Below, piece by piece: positions 35,615-45,613 of a DNA stretch of 64,000 nt (position 1 is its first letter; each line of letters starts with the position of its first letter). This DNA is from Arenibacter certesii DSM 19833 (GTDB lineage Bacteria; Bacteroidota; Bacteroidia; Flavobacteriales; Flavobacteriaceae): NCBI RefSeq assembly GCF_000429545.1, contig NZ_AUCB01000021.1, forward strand, positions 25,500-89,499, given 5' to 3'. Below the pieces are notes generated by a model. It saw only the letters and a program-made list of their open reading frames with translations, was not told the origin of the DNA and ran no database searches. A program made the position numbers and the translations under genes.

Positions 35615-36988
35615 ATGAATGAATTGCTTGCCCCTATAGCTATTTCCCTTATTTGTTTGGGAGTTGGCTATTTTTTAGGAAACTACATTAGAGGTCTAAA
35701 GACCAAATCTGAACAGAGTGCTCTTTTAGAAAGAGAACATCAGTTACGGCATCATATTAACTCCTTGGAGGAGCAATTGAAAATGGTAGTATCAGATAAA
35801 AACCAACTTCGGTTAGAGAAAGAAGAGCTAGGAAATCAGAACACCCGATATCAGGCACATCTGGAGAATCTCCAAATAAAAAACAAGGAACAAAAGGAAG
35901 AGGTAGAGAAATTACAGGCTACATTTACCAAAGAGTTTGAGAATTTGGCGAATAAGATTCTAGATGAAAAGAGCAGTAAATTTACCGAGCAGAACCGCGA
36001 GAACATTAAAAATATCTTAGCCCCCTTACAGGAAAAAATCGTCCTTTTCGAAAAAAAGGTAGAAGACAGTCAGAAGGAGAGTGTAGGCATGCATTCTGCC
36101 CTTAGAGAACAATTGGCAAACCTACAGACCCAAAATTTAAAAATTACCCAAGAGGCAGAGAATTTAACTAAAGCCCTAAAAGGAGATAGCAAAATGCAAG
36201 GGAATTGGGGAGAACTTGTCTTAGAGCGTGTATTAGAAAAATCAGGGCTGGAAAAAGACCGTGAATATAGTGTACAACAGAGTTTCAAAAGGGAAGATGG
36301 CACAAAGGTGTTACCTGATGTAATCATCCATCTGCCCGACGGCAAAAAAATGATCGTAGATTCTAAGGTATCCCTTACCGATTATGAGCGCTATGTAAAT
36401 TCTGAGGACGAGTTAAGGGAAAAATACCTTAAAGATCATATTCATTCGCTTCGCAGGCATGTAGACCAGCTTTCCGCCAAAAAATATGAAGACCTTTATG
36501 AGATGGATAGTCCGGATTTTGTTTTAATGTTTGTCCCTATAGAGCCTGCTTTCGCTATTGCCATAAATCACGACAATTCCCTTTACAATAAGGCATTTGA
36601 ACAAAATATCATTATAGTGACCCCTTCCACCCTATTAGCAACGCTCCGCACTATAGACACCATGTGGAACAATGAAAAACAACAGCGAAACGCCATTGCA
36701 ATCGCTAGACAAGCTGGAGCTCTCTACGATAAGTTTGAAGGTTTTGTTGGAGATTTAACCAAAGTAGGAAAGAAAATGGATGAGGCAAAAACCGAGTATA
36801 AGGGAGCAATGAATAAATTGGTGGAGGGAAGAGGAAATATTATCGTCAGTATTGAGAAGTTAAAAAAAATGGGCGCCAAGGCAAAAAAATCCATTCCAGA
36901 ACCTTTACTTAATAAAGCAATTGATCATATTGCAGAAGTAGAAAAGAAAGAGGAAGCAAACAAAAATAGCGTGCTACCCCTGCGCTAA
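35615..36988 (+). CDS. rmuC: DNA recombination protein RmuC
   Basis: 457 residues. N-terminal membrane helix (4-24), long coiled coil (~35-200) and a RmuC nuclease-like core: GNWGELVLERVLEKSGLEKDREY, LPDGKKMIVDSKVSLTDYERYV, FVLMFVPIEPAFAIAI. RmuC limits inverted-repeat recombination. TATCTTTA, just off the -7 consensus, lies about 27 bases upstream. Two further genes follow closely on the same strand. Confidence 0.95.
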   Translation: MNELLAPIAISLICLGVGYFLGNYIRGLKTKSEQSALLEREHQLRHHINSLEEQLKMVVSDKNQLRLEKEELGNQNTRYQAHLENLQIKNKEQKEEVEKLQATFTKEFENLANKILDEKSSKFTEQNRENIKNILAPLQEKIVLFEKKVEDSQKESVGMHSALREQLANLQTQNLKITQEAENLTKALKGDSKMQGNWGELVLERVLEKSGLEKDREYSVQQSFKREDGTKVLPDVIIHLPDGKKMIVDSKVSLTDYERYVNSEDELREKYLKDHIHSLRRHVDQLSAKKYEDLYEMDSPDFVLMFVPIEPAFAIAINHDNSLYNKAFEQNIIIVTPSTLLATLRTIDTMWNNEKQQRNAIAIARQAGALYDKFEGFVGDLTKVGKKMDEAKTEYKGAMNKLVEGRGNIIVSIEKLKKMGAKAKKSIPEPLLNKAIDHIAEVEKKEEANKNSVLPLR

Positions 36989-37006
36989 ACCTAAAATTAT
37001 AGAGTT

Positions 37007-37357
37007 ATGAAAAAAACATTTGGTCTTATTCTATTGGCCGTTACCTTAATAATTACGGCCTATTTTCTCTTTGTATACTTTGTACCGTACAGCACTGGAA
37101 CTCGGTCTGGGGAACTCATAAAAATAAGTCATAAAGGCGTACTTATTAAAACTTGGGAGGGTGAAATCAGTCAAGGTATATCAGGGGCACAAATATTTTC
37201 CTTTTCAGCTACAGATAACGATGCTATTGAAAAGCTTAGGGAATATCAAGGCTCTTATGTTAGGGTAGACTATATAGAGCGCTATAGAACTTTTTTCTGG
37301 CTTGGGGACACCAAATATTTTGTCACCAAAGTTCAAAAAGAGAATTCTCCACATTAA
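37007..37357 (+). CDS. small membrane-anchored protein of unknown function
   Basis: 116 residues. One N-terminal membrane helix (about 6-26) and a beta-rich external domain with GTRSGELIKISHKGVLIKTWEG, ISQGISGAQIFSFS and YVRVDYIERYRTFFWLGDTKYFV. The pattern is widely conserved in Flavobacteriia as I recall, sometimes misannotated as 6-phosphogluconate dehydrogenase because of genome proximity; nothing in it resembles that enzyme. 18 bases after rmuC. Confidence 0.7.
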   Translation: MKKTFGLILLAVTLIITAYFLFVYFVPYSTGTRSGELIKISHKGVLIKTWEGEISQGISGAQIFSFSATDNDAIEKLREYQGSYVRVDYIERYRTFFWLGDTKYFVTKVQKENSPH

Positions 37358-37427
37358 ATTTTTTATTTTAATTGATTTATCACCCAGTACAAATTCTTGG
37401 GGAATATTATATTTTAAAAGTAAACTC

Positions 37428-37973
37428 ATGCAAAAGTTTAAATCGGCCAAACACTCTCAACTCTCCATTACCCAATTAATGCTCCCATCCCATTCTAATT
37501 TTGGAGGGAAAGTTCATGGAGGACACGTACTACACCTTATGGACCAAATTGCCTTTGCCTGTGCCTCAAAGCACTCCAATAGTTATTGTGTTACCGCATC
37601 GGTTAACAAGGTAGACTTTCTAAATCCTATTGAGGTGGGCGAATTGGTCACCTTAAAAGCATCTATAAACTATACTGGTCGTACCTCCATGGTAGTAGGT
37701 GTACGAGTAGAATCGGAAAATATTAGAACCGGGAAAATGCTGCATTGCAACTCATCTTATTTCACCATGGTCGCTAAGGATGCTGAAGGCAACAACTTAC
37801 CGGTTCCGGGATTAATTATTGAAGACGAGCAAGGAGTAAGACGCTTTACGCGAAGCCTGGAGAGAAAAAAACAAGCTATGTCCAGGTCCACCAAATTTGA
37901 TGAATCTCAATTTAAGTTTCAAGACTATTTAAAGAAGCTAGACAAGGAAAATGTGAAAGTGATGTTGCGCTAA
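37428..37973 (+). CDS. acyl-CoA thioesterase (hotdog fold, YciA-like)
   Basis: The open frame runs back to 37302, but the family start is the ATG at 37428 (MQKFKSAKHSQLSITQLMLP), giving 181 residues. Hotdog core: HSNFGGKVHGGHVLHLMDQIAFACASKH with the catalytic Asp, then VDFLNPIEVGELVTLKASINYTGRTSMVVGVRVESENI. It hydrolyses acyl-CoA; chain preference unknown. The longer version would overlap the preceding gene with no family support. A hairpin terminator follows. Confidence 0.9.
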   Translation: MQKFKSAKHSQLSITQLMLPSHSNFGGKVHGGHVLHLMDQIAFACASKHSNSYCVTASVNKVDFLNPIEVGELVTLKASINYTGRTSMVVGVRVESENIRTGKMLHCNSSYFTMVAKDAEGNNLPVPGLIIEDEQGVRRFTRSLERKKQAMSRSTKFDESQFKFQDYLKKLDKENVKVMLR

Positions 37974-37976
37974 ACA

Positions 37977-38018
37977 AAATTGCCGCACAATCTTCAATTG
38001 TTGATTATGCGGCAATTT
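37977..38018. terminator. bidirectional terminator between the thioesterase gene and pgl
   Basis: AAATTGCCGCA (37977-37987) pairs with TGCGGCAATTT (38008-38018); AATC/GATT extends the stem past one mismatch. Both ends are A/T tracts, so it serves both convergent genes. Confidence 0.85.
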
Positions 38019-38040
38019 AAATTAAAATAAGTAAAAGATA

Positions 38041-38751
38041 TTATGCTATACCAGCTGCAGCATCTTCATCCATGAACCAAATTAGGTTTTTAGATGTAGG
38101 CGCCACCAAGGAAGCGGGATATTGCTCATATCCATTCTCTTTCCCTATAATGGTCTTTACTTTTTCTGCCTTGCCCTCGCCTGTTACCAAGAACGCTACG
38201 GTCTTAGCATTATTAATTATTTTTCCAGTTATGGTAATCCTTCGCTGACCAGAATCTGGGTGAATGGCCACCTCGCAGTTTTCCTTAGAATCCCATAATT
38301 CAATCTCATGAGGAAATATAGAAGCTGTATGTCCATCATCTCCCATCCCTAGAATAACGAGATCAAATTGAGGCAGGTTGTTTTCTTTTGGCAATTGCAC
38401 CTCCAATACCTCACCATACCTTACTGCTTCAGCTTGTGGATCTGCCTCTCCCAGCACGCGATGAATGTTTTCTTCCGGGATATCTATCTTTGATAAAAGA
38501 TGATCCACCGTCATTTTATAATTGCTCTCCTCGTCCGTTGGGGCTACACAACGCTCATCTCCCCAGTATAAGTGCACTTTGGACCAATCTATTCCCTTAG
38601 AATTTTCGGACATATAATCAAACACTCCTTTTGGCGTACTCCCCCCAGAAAGGGCAATATGCATAATAGGGTTATTCTTAATCTGCTCTTCCAAATACTC
38701 GGAAAATCTTTTAGCAACCTCCGCTTTGGACGGATCTACATTCGTTTTCAT
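38041..38751 (-). CDS. pgl: 6-phosphogluconolactonase
   Basis: 236 residues, DevB type. ALSGGSTPKGVFDYM at ~34-48, LYWGDERCVAPTDEESNY, LGMGDDGHTASIFP and the C-terminal end in NLIWFMDEDA. It hydrolyses 6-phosphogluconolactone, the second step of the oxidative pentose phosphate path. It follows zwf by 110 bases on the same strand and is followed by a terminator. Confidence 0.95.
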   Translation of the reverse strand: MKTNVDPSKAEVAKRFSEYLEEQIKNNPIMHIALSGGSTPKGVFDYMSENSKGIDWSKVHLYWGDERCVAPTDEESNYKMTVDHLLSKIDIPEENIHRVLGEADPQAEAVRYGEVLEVQLPKENNLPQFDLVILGMGDDGHTASIFPHEIELWDSKENCEVAIHPDSGQRRITITGKIINNAKTVAFLVTGEGKAEKVKTIIGKENGYEQYPASLVAPTSKNLIWFMDEDAAAGIA

Positions 38752-38861
38752 TTCTATTTTGCTTTTATAAATTTTCTACAGATCCCATCTAGGGTAGTCT
38801 ATAGATTAATTATTGTTTATGGGATAAGTATTACCTACCGTTGTCCCAAATAGTCATTTAA

Positions 38862-40394
38862 CTATTTAATTACACAGAAGCCTGGATCGTCGGCCAAGTT
38901 CTCCCCTGGATTACGCCACCTAAGGTTGCCTTCCAACAGATCGTCTGAGTTGGTTGGTCCCCATACTCCAGCAGAATAACCGTATATATTTACATCCGGA
39001 CCGTTTTCCCAATAATTCAATATAGGATCTACGAATTCCCAAGCCGCCTCTACCTCATCGGCACGGGCGTATAGGGTTGCATCTCCTTGCATAGCATCCA
39101 GCAACAGTCGCTCATAAGCTTCCATTACATTGTTCTTCGCTAAACTGGAATAGTAAAAATCCAAATTGGCACGATCTACTTTAAACCCTTGCCCAGGAAC
39201 TTTCACCCCAAATTTAATAAGAATCCCCTCATCAGGTTGGATCCGAATAATCAACTGATTATCCTTGTTTTTTAAATTGGAATTTTTAAAAACCTGGTGG
39301 TGCGGTGATTTAAAATGGATAACTACTTCTGTAACCTTTGTAGGCATTCTTTTGGCAGTACGCACATAGAATGGTACATCTTTCCACCTCCAGTTATCCA
39401 CATAAAATTTTATAGCTGCATAGGTCTCCGTTTTGGAATTAGGATCTACTCCCTCTTCTTCCCTATATCCCTTTACTTTTTCACCGTCTATTACCGAAGC
39501 AAGATACTGACCTCTTACCGTATTTTTAAATAGGGTTTCTTCATCCCGCATTATACGCAATGATTTAAGCGCTTTCACCTTTTCGTTTCGTATTTCCAAT
39601 GCACTCGCATCTATGGGCGGCTCCATTACAATTAAAGAAACAATCTGCAACAAATGGTTTTGAAACATATCGCGCAATGCGCCCGACTTGTCATAATAGC
39701 CTCCTCTTTTTTCCACTCCACCTCTTTCGGCATTAGTAATTTCTACATGGTGAATGTAATTCCTATTCCAAAGGGGCTCAAAAATACTATTTGAAAAACG
39801 GGTAACCAATAGGTTTTGTACCGTTTCTTTTCCTAAATAATGATCAATCCTATAGATCTGTGTTTCCTTAAAGTATTTCTGAAGTCCAGCATTTAAATTT
39901 TTGGCCGTTTTTAAACTGTATCCGAAAGGTTTTTCAACAATTATCCGCTTCCAACCGTTTTTCTCATTATTCAAGTGCTGCTCGGAAAGGTTTTTAGCAA
40001 TAACCTCATATAAGCTTGGCGGGGTAGACAGATAGAAAATATAATTCTCACCTGTTTCGTATTTGGAATTTAAATCCGATATTCTAGTAGCTAACTTACT
40101 GTACTCCTTACTGTAGTCATCCCCTAGATCTTCATAAAAGAATTTGTCCGCAAAAGTAGTAATTACTTCTTCTGCATCTCCTTTCACTTTGTTCTCTAAA
40201 TATGAACTTTCTAGAACTACTTTCTTTCTAAATTCGCCATCGGTTAAATTGCTCCTACTAACCCCCAGAACCACAAAATTTTCCGGAAGTTGATTAGCTT
40301 TATACAAATTATACAAGGAAGGAACCAATTTTCTTGCAGTAAGATCACCGGAAGCTCCAAAGATAACAAGCATTTGATTTGCTGTTTTGCCCAT
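38862..40394 (-). CDS. zwf: glucose-6-phosphate 1-dehydrogenase
   Basis: 510 residues, full length. NADP site GASGDLTARKLVPSLYNL near the N-terminus and active-site signature RIDHYLGKETVQN around residue 180. First step of the oxidative pentose phosphate path. Divergent from gnd with a 192-base gap; pgl follows. Confidence 0.98.
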   Translation of the reverse strand: MGKTANQMLVIFGASGDLTARKLVPSLYNLYKANQLPENFVVLGVSRSNLTDGEFRKKVVLESSYLENKVKGDAEEVITTFADKFFYEDLGDDYSKEYSKLATRISDLNSKYETGENYIFYLSTPPSLYEVIAKNLSEQHLNNEKNGWKRIIVEKPFGYSLKTAKNLNAGLQKYFKETQIYRIDHYLGKETVQNLLVTRFSNSIFEPLWNRNYIHHVEITNAERGGVEKRGGYYDKSGALRDMFQNHLLQIVSLIVMEPPIDASALEIRNEKVKALKSLRIMRDEETLFKNTVRGQYLASVIDGEKVKGYREEEGVDPNSKTETYAAIKFYVDNWRWKDVPFYVRTAKRMPTKVTEVVIHFKSPHHQVFKNSNLKNKDNQLIIRIQPDEGILIKFGVKVPGQGFKVDRANLDFYYSSLAKNNVMEAYERLLLDAMQGDATLYARADEVEAAWEFVDPILNYWENGPDVNIYGYSAGVWGPTNSDDLLEGNLRWRNPGENLADDPGFCVIK

Positions 40395-40586
40395 TTTATA
40401 ATTGTTGGAATAATCGTTTTATTTTGTTGGATTTTGATACAAAAGATTCAAAAACCTATAAAATGACTACTTTTGATTTTTATTTTAGGCTGCGAAGATA
40501 AAACTAATTTAGCTTATACATTTTATAAACACGAACTCTTAACAAAAAGCGCTTTATTTTGTTAGGATTTTTTTTAAAGCATACTT

Positions 40587-41993
40587 ATGAAAAATACATA
40601 CGATTTTGGATTGATTGGACTCGGAGTTATGGGACGGAATTTTATTCTGAACGTGGCCGACAACAATTTTTCTGCAATGGGGTACGACTTAAATGAAGAA
40701 CAAGTAAAAGCATTAATAGCTGAAGGTGAGGACCCCCAGAAGGTAAATGCGACTTCAGACATACAAACCTTTGTAAGCTCTTTATCCCAGCCTAGAAAGA
40801 TTATGCTTTTGGTACCTGCAGGGAAGATAGTAGACTCCGTAATAGAAAGTCTATTACCGCATTTGGATAAAAATGATCTTATAATTGATGGAGGAAATTC
40901 ATTTTTTACAGACACAGATCGTAGGGAAGCTTATTTAAAAGAAAAAGGTATCCACTTTTTTGGATCGGGCGTATCTGGTGGAGCAAAAGGTGCAAGACGC
41001 GGACCTAGTATCATGCCAGGAGGAAACAAAGAAGCCTACAAAGAGGTACAACCCATTTTTGAAGCCGTAGCTGCGAAATTTAAGGGAGAACCATGTGTAG
41101 CGTATCTTGGGCCAAAATCGGCAGGAAACTACGTTAAAATGGTCCATAACGGTATAGAATATGGTCTAATGCAACTTACCTCCGAGATTTATGATATCCT
41201 TAAAAAAGCAGGGAATTATAGTTATGACGAGCTGCATACTCTATTTGACAGTTGGAATAAAGGCCGACTACAGTCTTTCCTAGTAGAAATATCTGCCGAG
41301 ATCTTTAATAGGGATGATGACAAGGGACCTGGCAAATTAGTGGAAAAAATATTAGATAAAGCCAAACAAAAAGGAACAGGAAAATGGACCTCGCAAAATG
41401 CGATGGATTTGGGAATTCCTATTCCAAGCATAGACATTGCAGTGAGTATGAGAGAGATATCTGCACTTAAGGAAGAACGTGTACAGGCTGATAAATTGTA
41501 TAATCGTCCAGAGCCAGCTGTAATGGACAAGGAAGAGTTGGCAAAATGGGCCGAGGAGGCACTTTACTTCGCCTTTATCACCACCTATGCCCAAGGGCTA
41601 CATCAATTATCGGATGCCTCAACCGAATATGGTTACGAGTTGGATCTTGCTGTAATTATTAAAATTTGGAGAGCTGGATGTATTATCCGCGCGGGGTTAT
41701 TAGAAGATATTTCCAAGGCATATACCGAAGACAAAGCGTTGAGCAACCTTTTACTATCGCCAAACTTTGTCCCTAAAGTACAATCCACCGTTACATCGGC
41801 AAGGAATTTGGTTGCCTACGCGGCCAAAAATGGAATTCCTTTACCAGGACTTTCCAATTCCCTAACGTATTTTGATACTTATACTTCTGGAAGATTGCCG
41901 CTAAACCTGATTCAGGCACAGCGTGACCATTTTGGATCTCATACCTATGAGCGTACGGATATGGAAGGAATATTCCATACAGAATGGGAATAG
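40587..41993 (+). CDS. gnd: 6-phosphogluconate dehydrogenase (decarboxylating)
   Basis: 468 residues. NADP-binding GLIGLGVMGRNFILN at the start, IDGGNSFFTDTDRR, GSGVSGGAKGARRGPSIMPGG and the substrate-binding YVKMVHNGIEYGLMQL; C-terminal RTDMEGIFHTEWE. It produces ribulose 5-phosphate and NADPH. Divergent from zwf-pgl, so all three steps are in 4 kb; TACTTTTG at 40468-40475 is a candidate -7 element with a 110-base leader. Confidence 0.98.
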   Translation: MKNTYDFGLIGLGVMGRNFILNVADNNFSAMGYDLNEEQVKALIAEGEDPQKVNATSDIQTFVSSLSQPRKIMLLVPAGKIVDSVIESLLPHLDKNDLIIDGGNSFFTDTDRREAYLKEKGIHFFGSGVSGGAKGARRGPSIMPGGNKEAYKEVQPIFEAVAAKFKGEPCVAYLGPKSAGNYVKMVHNGIEYGLMQLTSEIYDILKKAGNYSYDELHTLFDSWNKGRLQSFLVEISAEIFNRDDDKGPGKLVEKILDKAKQKGTGKWTSQNAMDLGIPIPSIDIAVSMREISALKEERVQADKLYNRPEPAVMDKEELAKWAEEALYFAFITTYAQGLHQLSDASTEYGYELDLAVIIKIWRAGCIIRAGLLEDISKAYTEDKALSNLLLSPNFVPKVQSTVTSARNLVAYAAKNGIPLPGLSNSLTYFDTYTSGRLPLNLIQAQRDHFGSHTYERTDMEGIFHTEWE

Positions 41994-42066
41994 TGTAAGC
42001 TTTTTCTGCGGGCTATGAAAATCCCTCATTTTAGTTTATATTTAATAACATTAAAACAAACCTAAA

Positions 42067-42363
42067 ATGAGCGGCGCCGGACACGTAGCAGATATGAACA
42101 ATAGATTGAACCGCAATCGCGCTTTAAAACCATCTAATCGTGTTCGGTTCAAAGAAAGCAACAGAGACACTATCTATACAGATGTTGCTCCTAATGCCAC
42201 GAAACTATCCTTTAAGGAGGTATCCGCAACAGAGCTGAAGAAAATAAAACACCATATTAGAATTAGGGCCAAAAAAGATCGCAGTAGAAATTTAATTGTT
42301 TTTATTGGTATTGTTTTGGCCCTTTTATTTTTTATTTTCCTTATTCTTCAGGGCTTACTATGA
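42067..42363 (+). CDS. small protein with C-terminal membrane helix, unknown function
   Basis: 98 residues. A basic, hydrophilic N-terminal part (NNRLNRNRALKPSNRVRFKE, LKKIKHHIRIRAKKDRSR) and one C-terminal membrane helix (about 77-96), i.e. a tail-anchored topology with the basic part in the cytoplasm. Similar small proteins next to gnd are sometimes misnamed riboflavin synthase beta; I see no support for an enzyme. Confidence 0.7.
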   Translation: MSGAGHVADMNNRLNRNRALKPSNRVRFKESNRDTIYTDVAPNATKLSFKEVSATELKKIKHHIRIRAKKDRSRNLIVFIGIVLALLFFIFLILQGLL

Positions 42364-42537
42364 ATAGCTTAAATGCAATCCCAGGCTCCTACCCCCTATG
42401 ACTGCAGGTGCAGTACGCTTCTTTAAAACACTTCCCTTTAATACAACTTGACATTATAGCTAATTTCTCCAAAGTGATACCCTATATATTCATTGTCTTA
42501 ATTTTAACGTAATTTTACGCTCTAAATAGTTGATGAT

Positions 42538-43722
42538 ATGAACCCATCGGCCTCTGGTTGGATAGATAAGTTTGGATATCTCGTTAAGAATGACAATCAG
42601 TATTGCACCTCTTTTACAACTATGTACAATCAACTAAAAAAAACAGGTTTTGTATATGGTATCAACTTAAATGTACCCGACTTTATAACTATTGAACATT
42701 CTTTGTCCGAGGATGAGATGGCAAAGATCAATCTATTGGCAGGCTTATACTACACTTATAAGTTTACCACTGGTAATTCTGATTTTGAGTCCTTCGTAAA
42801 AAGACTCCTTAAATTCTATCAAGGCTTGGATATTGCCAAAATCTCCTTTATAAACAAATTATTGATGGGCAGAAAGACTTCCTCCAAGTTAGAGTCCCTC
42901 ATCAATTCTAGAGTCTATTTAGAGGATAATTTAATAAGTAAGACCTTTAATAGCATTATTACCAATTCGCTGTTATTTATAGATGTACTCACTTTTAAGC
43001 GTCATCTGGAAGGGGAAAAGAACAAAAGGAAAATTGCCCAACGTCTAGAACATATCACCATCAATATTACCTACCAAACTTTAAATTCCAAGCAAAAAAG
43101 TAGAAATGACGAAAAGCTGGCCCAACTTTTTGCCTCTTCCTTAACCTTTATAAATAGCAAAGAAAGTCATATCGACAGCGCTTATAGGAATGAATTATTA
43201 GATCAATTCACAACTTGTGAAAAGCAGTACTTTTTAGATGTTGCCTGCTTAACCGTTTGGGAAGATCAATCGCTAGCCTACACCGAATCGAAGTTTATTT
43301 TTGAGCTCGGAAAAGACATGGAGTTCAGCAAAACGCACATCGCAAATTCACTATTTGAGGTAACTGGATTCTTTGAAATGAACACTACAAAAATACCGCA
43401 TTTAAAGGATCAAAACATGGCTGTTCAATTCTATGAAAGTATGGCTAAAATTGTAGATAAATTAATCCTAAGAAATAGTAAAAGATTGCAAAAAGAAATA
43501 ACTGAAAGTAAGGAATTGGTCACCCTTTTATCCAAGTCTACCGTAAAAGATTTAACTGCCGAAGAAAAGAAAAAAGTACAAGATCAGTTGCTGGATATTT
43601 TTAAAAGCATTCCTTCCTTAGCCATATTTATTCTTCCCGGAGGAGCCGTTTTATTACCTATATTTATAAAATTAATCCCTAAATTGCTACCCTCTGCATT
43701 TGATGAAAATAGGGTGGATTAA
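42538..43722 (+). CDS. LETM1-related biofilm-associated-type protein
   Basis: 394 residues, largely helical, no signal peptide. The C-terminal ~40 residues (LLDIFKSIPSLAIFILPGGAVLLPIFIKLIPKLLPSAF) have the hydrophobic pattern of the LETM1 membrane/ribosome-binding region; an internal stretch (~190-270) looks like a TerB-type helical module. Named LETM1-related biofilm-associated in flavobacterial annotations as I recall. Function unproven; membrane association through the C-terminus is inferred. Stands alone. Confidence 0.75.
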   Translation: MNPSASGWIDKFGYLVKNDNQYCTSFTTMYNQLKKTGFVYGINLNVPDFITIEHSLSEDEMAKINLLAGLYYTYKFTTGNSDFESFVKRLLKFYQGLDIAKISFINKLLMGRKTSSKLESLINSRVYLEDNLISKTFNSIITNSLLFIDVLTFKRHLEGEKNKRKIAQRLEHITINITYQTLNSKQKSRNDEKLAQLFASSLTFINSKESHIDSAYRNELLDQFTTCEKQYFLDVACLTVWEDQSLAYTESKFIFELGKDMEFSKTHIANSLFEVTGFFEMNTTKIPHLKDQNMAVQFYESMAKIVDKLILRNSKRLQKEITESKELVTLLSKSTVKDLTAEEKKKVQDQLLDIFKSIPSLAIFILPGGAVLLPIFIKLIPKLLPSAFDENRVD

Positions 43723-43818
43723 CTTTCACTTAAACTGCAAATAAACAACGGTATAAGGAAAATCTATAACACCTTTTTAAATAAACTATCGAACTACTAA
43801 CCAATATATTACACAAAC

Positions 43819-44574
43819 CTACTCCAACCAAAGCTTAAAGTATTTTACGCGTTCTCTGCTAACAATAATTTCTTGCTCATTATACCTATTTAGCTTAATC
43901 TGCAGCCTAGAATTTGTATAAGAAACAATGTCTTTGATATGATTTATATTGATATAGAATTTTCTACTTACCCTAAAGAAGATTTCCGGCTCAAGATCCT
44001 TTTCCAGGTTATCAAGCGTGACGTCCAACAAGTAATTCCTGCCGTCCGTGGTGGCTGCATAAGTACCTTTGTTTTCGCTGTAAAAACATTCTATCACTTC
44101 TGCATTAATAATTTTCAAGTGCTGTCCAACGTTCACTGTAAACCGCTTTTTATAGTCTCTTTCCAATGGGTCTAAAAGCAGCTTTTTAACGTCCTCAAAA
44201 TCCATAGAAATTTTCTGTTTTTTAGGTCCAAAAGACCGATACTTTTTAACTGCTGTTTCTAGCTCTTCTTCATCTATTAGTTTCAGTAAATAATCTATAC
44301 TGTTCAGCTTAAATGCCTGCAAGGCATACTCGTCAAAAGCCGTGGTAAAAATCACAGAACTTTTTATTCCCACCGCATCAAAAATCTCAAAAGAGAGTCC
44401 ATCCGAAAGTTGGATATCCAAAAAAATAAGGTCAGGATGTTTGTTTTCCTGGAACCATAAAATAGCTTCTTCTACAGAATGGAGCATAGTAGTTACAGTA
44501 ACTTCCAAATGGGCCAATAAGCGCCCCAGTCTTCTTGCCGCTGGTTTTTCGTCCTCTATTATAATTACGTTCAT
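43819..44574 (-). CDS. LytTR-family response regulator
   Basis: 251 residues. Receiver domain with Asp53 (LIFLDIQLSDG), acidic residues at 7-9 (EDE), then a LytTR domain from ~150 (FTVNVGQHLKIINAEVIECFYSENKGTYA, FFRVSRKFYININHIKDI). Last gene of a five-gene run with three 2TM proteins and a LytS-type kinase, its obvious partner. Confidence 0.93.
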   Translation of the reverse strand: MNVIIIEDEKPAARRLGRLLAHLEVTVTTMLHSVEEAILWFQENKHPDLIFLDIQLSDGLSFEIFDAVGIKSSVIFTTAFDEYALQAFKLNSIDYLLKLIDEEELETAVKKYRSFGPKKQKISMDFEDVKKLLLDPLERDYKKRFTVNVGQHLKIINAEVIECFYSENKGTYAATTDGRNYLLDVTLDNLEKDLEPEIFFRVSRKFYININHIKDIVSYTNSRLQIKLNRYNEQEIIVSRERVKYFKLWLE

Positions 44575-44622
44575 TGGTTAGATTAAACAGATTATTGGTA
44601 GCTTTAGTATAGAACCACCCCC

Positions 44623-44952
44623 CTACTCTTCCCTATATTTTTTAATTTGCCTTTCTTCCCATTTCCTTAAAAATCGAGGTTTGCTCCCGTATACGCTAAG
44701 CCCATGAAAGAATAGCCCTATCCCCCAAAATAAAGGTGTGAATAAGCTATTCCAATCTATCCAATTCTTAAATCCCACTTCCAAGACTTCGTAGTATCCG
44801 GTATTTATAAACCTATAGCCAGTATACAACAAAATTAGTCCTAGGTTAACAAACAAGTATACAAAAAGGTGATTATAAAACCCCTTAACCGCTGCCACAT
44901 GCTTTTTGGCCCTTTCCAATTTCAATCCTTCCTTCCCTATCTGTTTCATCAC
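44623..44952 (-). CDS. 2TM-domain protein (third stand-alone copy)
   Basis: 109 residues made of one 2TM domain (PF13239-like): basic start (ERAKKHVAAVKGFYNHL), membrane helix 1, a loop with Trp, membrane helix 2 (FWGIGLFFHGLSVYG), and the C-terminal signature RKWEERQIKKYREE. Function unknown. It overlaps the preceding 2TM gene by 4 bases. Confidence 0.88.
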   Translation of the reverse strand: MMKQIGKEGLKLERAKKHVAAVKGFYNHLFVYLFVNLGLILLYTGYRFINTGYYEVLEVGFKNWIDWNSLFTPLFWGIGLFFHGLSVYGSKPRFLRKWEERQIKKYREE

Positions 44953-45278
44953 CTATATTTTTCCGATTCCTTTCTATCTTCCTCCATAAACTTCTTTACC
45001 TGTCGCTCTTCCCATTTTTTCGTAAAAAAAGGGTTGTAGTTACATGTTTTAGAGGCATGAAAAACCAATCCAACACCCCAAAATATCCAAACTGCAAATG
45101 TCCCAAAGTCCCAAAATGCTTCCCATAAGGTTTCCCCTTCTCTAATGTTTCTTAGTATCTTATTAATAGAGATGGATAGATTTATCACTATGAATATGAC
45201 CAAATGAACATAAAAGCCCTTTAACTCTTCTATTCTCCTTTTAGCTCTTTTCCTTTTATTATCGTCAAAATTCTCCAT
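44949..45278 (-). CDS. 2TM-domain protein (second stand-alone copy)
   Basis: 109 residues, one 2TM domain: RAKRRIEELKGFYVHLVIFI, helix 2 FWGVGLVFHASKTCNY and KKWEERQVKKFMEEDRKE at the end. A paralogue of its two neighbours. Translationally coupled to the next gene by a 4-base overlap. Confidence 0.88.
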   Translation of the reverse strand: MENFDDNKRKRAKRRIEELKGFYVHLVIFIVINLSISINKILRNIREGETLWEAFWDFGTFAVWIFWGVGLVFHASKTCNYNPFFTKKWEERQVKKFMEEDRKESEKYR

Positions 45279-45304
45279 CTCCTAATCCTTTATACGTCTA
45301 GGAA

Positions 45305-45613
45305 TTATTTCCAGCGCTCCTTTTTATCTTCTTGCTCTAAAAACTCCCTGATCTTGCGCTGTTCCCAATCTTTTCCAAATAGGGTATTATACCCAAAAAC
45401 CTTAAACCCCTTAAATACTACGCTGATTCCCAAACCTAGGACGACCCATAAAAACCAGGGATAACGCCATTCATTAAGATAATAGTTTATACCAGCTACA
45501 AGAGCAATAGTGAATAGCGAGGAAAACAAACTGTTATAAAACTTCTTAATCTCTGCTACTCTTGCCTTAGCTCTAAAGTACTTATTCTCCTTCTCTGAAT
45601 TTTCCATGGGCAT
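45305..45613 (-). CDS. 2TM-domain protein (first stand-alone copy)
   Basis: 102 residues, one 2TM domain: YFRAKARVAEIKKFYNSLFS, helix 2 ending GFKVFGYNTLFGKDWEQR and a charged tail. It differs from the others in lacking the conserved His in helix 2 (FKGF instead of FHGL). The ATG two codons downstream (45607) is an alternative start. It follows the kinase gene after 168 bases. Confidence 0.85.
   Translation of the reverse strand: MPMENSEKENKYFRAKARVAEIKKFYNSLFSSLFTIALVAGINYYLNEWRYPWFLWVVLGLGISVVFKGFKVFGYNTLFGKDWEQRKIREFLEQEDKKERWK

Noticed and set aside
37302..37427. N-terminal extension of the thioesterase frame
   Set aside because: Overlaps the preceding gene and is not part of the hotdog family; ATG at 37428 preferred.
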